Positions 32,206-34,535 of a stretch of DNA of 34,535 nucleotides are shown here, in pieces. Within the stretch, counting starts at the first letter, position 1; the number at the start of each line of letters is the position of its first letter. The notes under the pieces were generated by a model that saw only the letters and a list, made by a program, of their open reading frames with translations, was not told where the DNA came from and did no database searches. Origin of the DNA: Rariglobus sp. (GTDB lineage: Bacteria > Verrucomicrobiota > Verrucomicrobiia > Opitutales > Opitutaceae); assembly GCA_029266495.1 (NCBI GenBank), contig JAQSWS010000035.1, positions 1-34,535 of the forward strand, in the 5' to 3' direction. Made by a program: the position numbers and the translations under genes.

Positions 32206-34535
32206 ATGTATCACCTCAACCGTCTGCGCGGATTCGTCTCCGCTGCCCTCCTCGCGTCCCTCGGGATGCTCGCCCCGTCCACCCTTGTTGCCGCGGACCT
32301 TTCCGCCCACTACGAATTCAAACCCGTCAAAATCGGCGGTGGCGGTTTTGTCACCGGACTTCAACTACACCCGACGGCCGGCGGTCCCGTCTATTGCCGC
32401 ACGGATGTCGGCGGTGTCTATCGCTGGAATGAGACCTCCGCCTCCTGGAGTCAGCTGATGGTCGCCTCCGCCCTGCCCGCCGCCGTCATCGCCGCCGAGG
32501 CGGTCAACACCGGCGACGGCCTCCCCGGTTCCGGATCGCACCGCACCCGGCTCTATCACGTCGAAAGCATCGCCATCGATCCCAGCAATCCCGCCGTTCT
32601 CTTCGTCGCCTCCGGCAGCGTCCTCGATCAGGCCGGCACTCTCCTCAAGAGCACCAACGGCGGCCAGACCTTCCAGGCGATGAACCTCACCGTTCCGATG
32701 GCCGGCAACTCCCCCTACGAAGCGCGCGTGCACGGCGAACGACTCGCCGTGCACCCCACCAACTCCAGCATCGTCCTCTACGGCTCACGCACCCAGGGCC
32801 TCTGGCGCAGCGTCAACGGCGGAGTCGATTGGACCCAGGTCACCGCCGTGCCTGTCGGCACGCTCGTCGGCGGAAAACCTGTCGGCGTCGGCCCCGTTGT
32901 CTTCGACGCCGCTAATCCCGGCCGCGCCTACCTCTCCGTCGCCAACACCGGCACCTACCGCTCCAACGACTCCGGCGCCACCTGGAGCCAGATCGGCACC
33001 GACTGGGCCCAGGACCTCGTCATATCCCAAGGCACCATTTACATCTGCCGTGAAGGCCTCGGCGTCCGGCGTTATCTCCCCGCCTCCGGCTGGACTGCGG
33101 TGAACCCACTCAGCGATACGCAGGTCAACAACCTCGCGGTAGACCCCGCCAATTCGAACCGCGTTTTCGCCATGCATCAGGGTTCGAAAAAGATCTACCG
33201 GAGCATCAACGGCGGCACCGCTTGGACCAAGCTCGTCACCTCCAGCGATCTGCCCGGCCGCGCGCTCTTCCGCTCCACCACCATCCCCTGGATGGAGAAC
33301 AACGATTCTCGCACCTGGCTCTCCGCCGGCGAACTCGCCGTCGATCCGAACACCCCCTCCCGCCTCTGGTTCGCCGAGGGCATGGGCGTGTGGCGTTCCG
33401 TCGACGCCACCGACACGAACAACTCGCCCGCCTTCGATAACATTTCCCACGGCATCGAGGAACTCGTCGCCTCCGACGTCCTCGCCACCCCCGGAGGCAA
33501 GGTCACCTTCCTCGTCTGGGATCGCGTCGGCTTCAACCGCACCCACGCCACCCTCGACACTTCCCCGATCACCCAGATCGGCCTCTCCCAGACCTTCAAC
33601 ATGGGCATCTCCCTCGCCACCTCCGGCCTCAACCCGAACTTCGTCGTCGCCGCCGTCACCGACATTCGCATGCCCACGATCCACGGCGGTTACGATGGCT
33701 TCGGTGTCATGAGCGGCAGTTCCACCAACGGCGGCACGGACTGGAGTCTCTTCGGCTCCGTCAACCCGACCACCGAGGCCAACACGCCCGAGACCCTCAT
33801 GTTCGGCGAGATCGTCGTCAGCGCCACCAACACCAGTAATCTCGTCTGGCTCCCGCGCCTGCCCACCTGGTTTATCCGCAACGGTGCGGTCGTTCCCGAT
33901 GGCGACGGCACCGCCAACGACCAGTTCATCTATTCGTCCACCAATGGCGGCGCCTCCTGGCAGGCCGCCTCCATCGGCGACTACCAGGACTTCCGCCGCG
34001 AATACATGGTCGTGAAACGCTCCCTGGTCGCCGACACCGTCACCGGCGGCAAATTCTACGCCTACGACCGCCTGGGCCGCCTCTTCGTCTCCACCAACAA
34101 CGGAGCCAGCTGGGCCAGCGCCGGCGGCACGCTTCCGTCCTATTGCTACGCCAATGTCCTTCGCGCCGCCCCCGCCCGCGCCGGCCATCTCTGGTTCGTC
34201 ACCGGTCGCGATCATCGCACCCTCAGCAACGAAGGCTTTTACCGTTCCATCAACGGAGGCACGACCTGGACCAAGCTCACCGGTTTCACCGCCACCTGGC
34301 ACATCGGCTTTGGCCGCGCGCTCCAAACCGGCGGCTACCCCACGATCTACGTTTACGGCAAATACAACGGCGCCTGGGGCCTCTACCGCTCCACCGACGA
34401 AGCCGTGACCTGGGACCTTCTCGCCACCTACCCGCTCGGCTTGCTCGACCACATCACCACCCTCGCCGGCGACCCTGATCTCTTCGGTCGCGTCTATCTC
34501 GGTTTCAGCGGCAATGGCTTCGCCTACGGTGGCCC
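32206..34535 (+). CDS. Secreted GH74-like xyloglucanase, tandem paralog (3' end missing)
   Basis: The frame is open from the ATG at 32206 to the right edge (776 codons). A signal peptide (about 1-30, ending LVAA) precedes DLSAHYEFKPVKIGGGGFVTG. The protein matches the gene at 29067 almost motif for motif: CRTDVGGVYRW with Asp67, RSVNGGVDW, and Asp486 in AVTDIRMPTIHGGYDGF as second candidate catalytic Asp. The visible part ends at FSGNGFAYGG, equivalent to YSGNGFAYGT of the paralog just before its Pro/Ala linker, so only the linker and any C-terminal module are out of view. The BNR-like motifs are richer in Asn and Thr here. The preceding gene ends 214 bp upstream and box 3 lies between, so it likely has its own promoter. 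Activity on xyloglucan is inferred from family. Confidence 0.88.
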   Translation, partial: MYHLNRLRGFVSAALLASLGMLAPSTLVAADLSAHYEFKPVKIGGGGFVTGLQLHPTAGGPVYCRTDVGGVYRWNETSASWSQLMVASALPAAVIAAEAVNTGDGLPGSGSHRTRLYHVESIAIDPSNPAVLFVASGSVLDQAGTLLKSTNGGQTFQAMNLTVPMAGNSPYEARVHGERLAVHPTNSSIVLYGSRTQGLWRSVNGGVDWTQVTAVPVGTLVGGKPVGVGPVVFDAANPGRAYLSVANTGTYRSNDSGATWSQIGTDWAQDLVISQGTIYICREGLGVRRYLPASGWTAVNPLSDTQVNNLAVDPANSNRVFAMHQGSKKIYRSINGGTAWTKLVTSSDLPGRALFRSTTIPWMENNDSRTWLSAGELAVDPNTPSRLWFAEGMGVWRSVDATDTNNSPAFDNISHGIEELVASDVLATPGGKVTFLVWDRVGFNRTHATLDTSPITQIGLSQTFNMGISLATSGLNPNFVVAAVTDIRMPTIHGGYDGFGVMSGSSTNGGTDWSLFGSVNPTTEANTPETLMFGEIVVSATNTSNLVWLPRLPTWFIRNGAVVPDGDGTANDQFIYSSTNGGASWQAASIGDYQDFRREYMVVKRSLVADTVTGGKFYAYDRLGRLFVSTNNGASWASAGGTLPSYCYANVLRAAPARAGHLWFVTGRDHRTLSNEGFYRSINGGTTWTKLTGFTATWHIGFGRALQTGGYPTIYVYGKYNGAWGLYRSTDEAVTWDLLATYPLGLLDHITTLAGDPDLFGRVYLGFSGNGFAYGG

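Noticed and set aside
1-34535. CRISPR arrays, insertion sequences, tRNA/rRNA genes, phage or defence genes
   Set aside because: No spaced direct repeats, transposase motifs, cloverleaf-like segments or defence-type proteins were seen; similarity within the window is explained by paralogous enzyme genes.

Overview
The window looks like part of a large polysaccharide-utilisation region from a GC-rich verrucomicrobial bacterium, most likely an Opitutaceae-type organism. The grounds are several secreted glycoside hydrolases and esterases, a PEP-CTERM surface protein, verrucomicrobial-style pseudopilin/PilX-like proteins, LacI-family regulators with a characteristic N-terminus, and an MFS sugar transporter with no SusC/SusD pair in view. 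The species assignment is inference from protein style; no rRNA or tRNA gene is visible.

Left part (1-14.7 kb). A GH42-like glycosidase with a CBM9-like tail enters from the left edge and is followed by a secreted SGNH esterase and a PEP-CTERM protein that ends in a clear terminator. Then come two paralogous large secreted GH16-type proteins (4368-6857, +, and 10099-12543, -), a DUF2264 protein (7002-8735, -), two paralogous LacI-family regulators (8945-9988 and 12669-13697) and a second SGNH esterase (13876-14643). A 14-bp palindrome of the form CTGAAC-NN-GTTCAG occurs in five intergenic regions of this part, including in front of both regulators. A sixth, weaker copy lies near one of these sites. 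The part therefore reads as one LacI-type regulon whose regulators are probably also its targets.

Middle part (14.8-22.2 kb). A same-strand, tightly packed set encodes a 1095-aa PilX-like protein, a 232-aa exported protein, a heparinase II/III-type lyase and a GH36-like alpha-galactosidase. The last two overlap. The GH36 gene carries an in-frame TAG six codons before its expected catalytic nucleophile, so it is annotated as interrupted.

Right part (22.2-34.5 kb). An MFS (GPH-type) transporter carries an unusual insertion of about 380 residues before its last membrane helix. It is followed by a small two-helix membrane protein, a SASA-type carbohydrate esterase, an acetylxylan-esterase-like enzyme, a divergent pseudopilin and two tandem GH74-like (xyloglucanase-fold) genes, the second cut by the right edge. 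A different box, TGTC(G/C)GCACAAAC(A/G), sits 110-119 bp before the start codons of the transporter and of both GH74 genes, which suggests a second regulon.

Together the genes describe secretion of endo-acting hydrolases (GH16, GH74), removal of acetyl or other ester groups (two SGNH, SASA, CE7-like), exo-trimming (GH42-like, GH36) and possibly uronate chemistry (heparinase II/III-like, DUF2264), with uptake by an MFS permease. The exact substrate cannot be read from the sequence; a decorated plant hemicellulose such as xyloglucan fits the GH74 part best.
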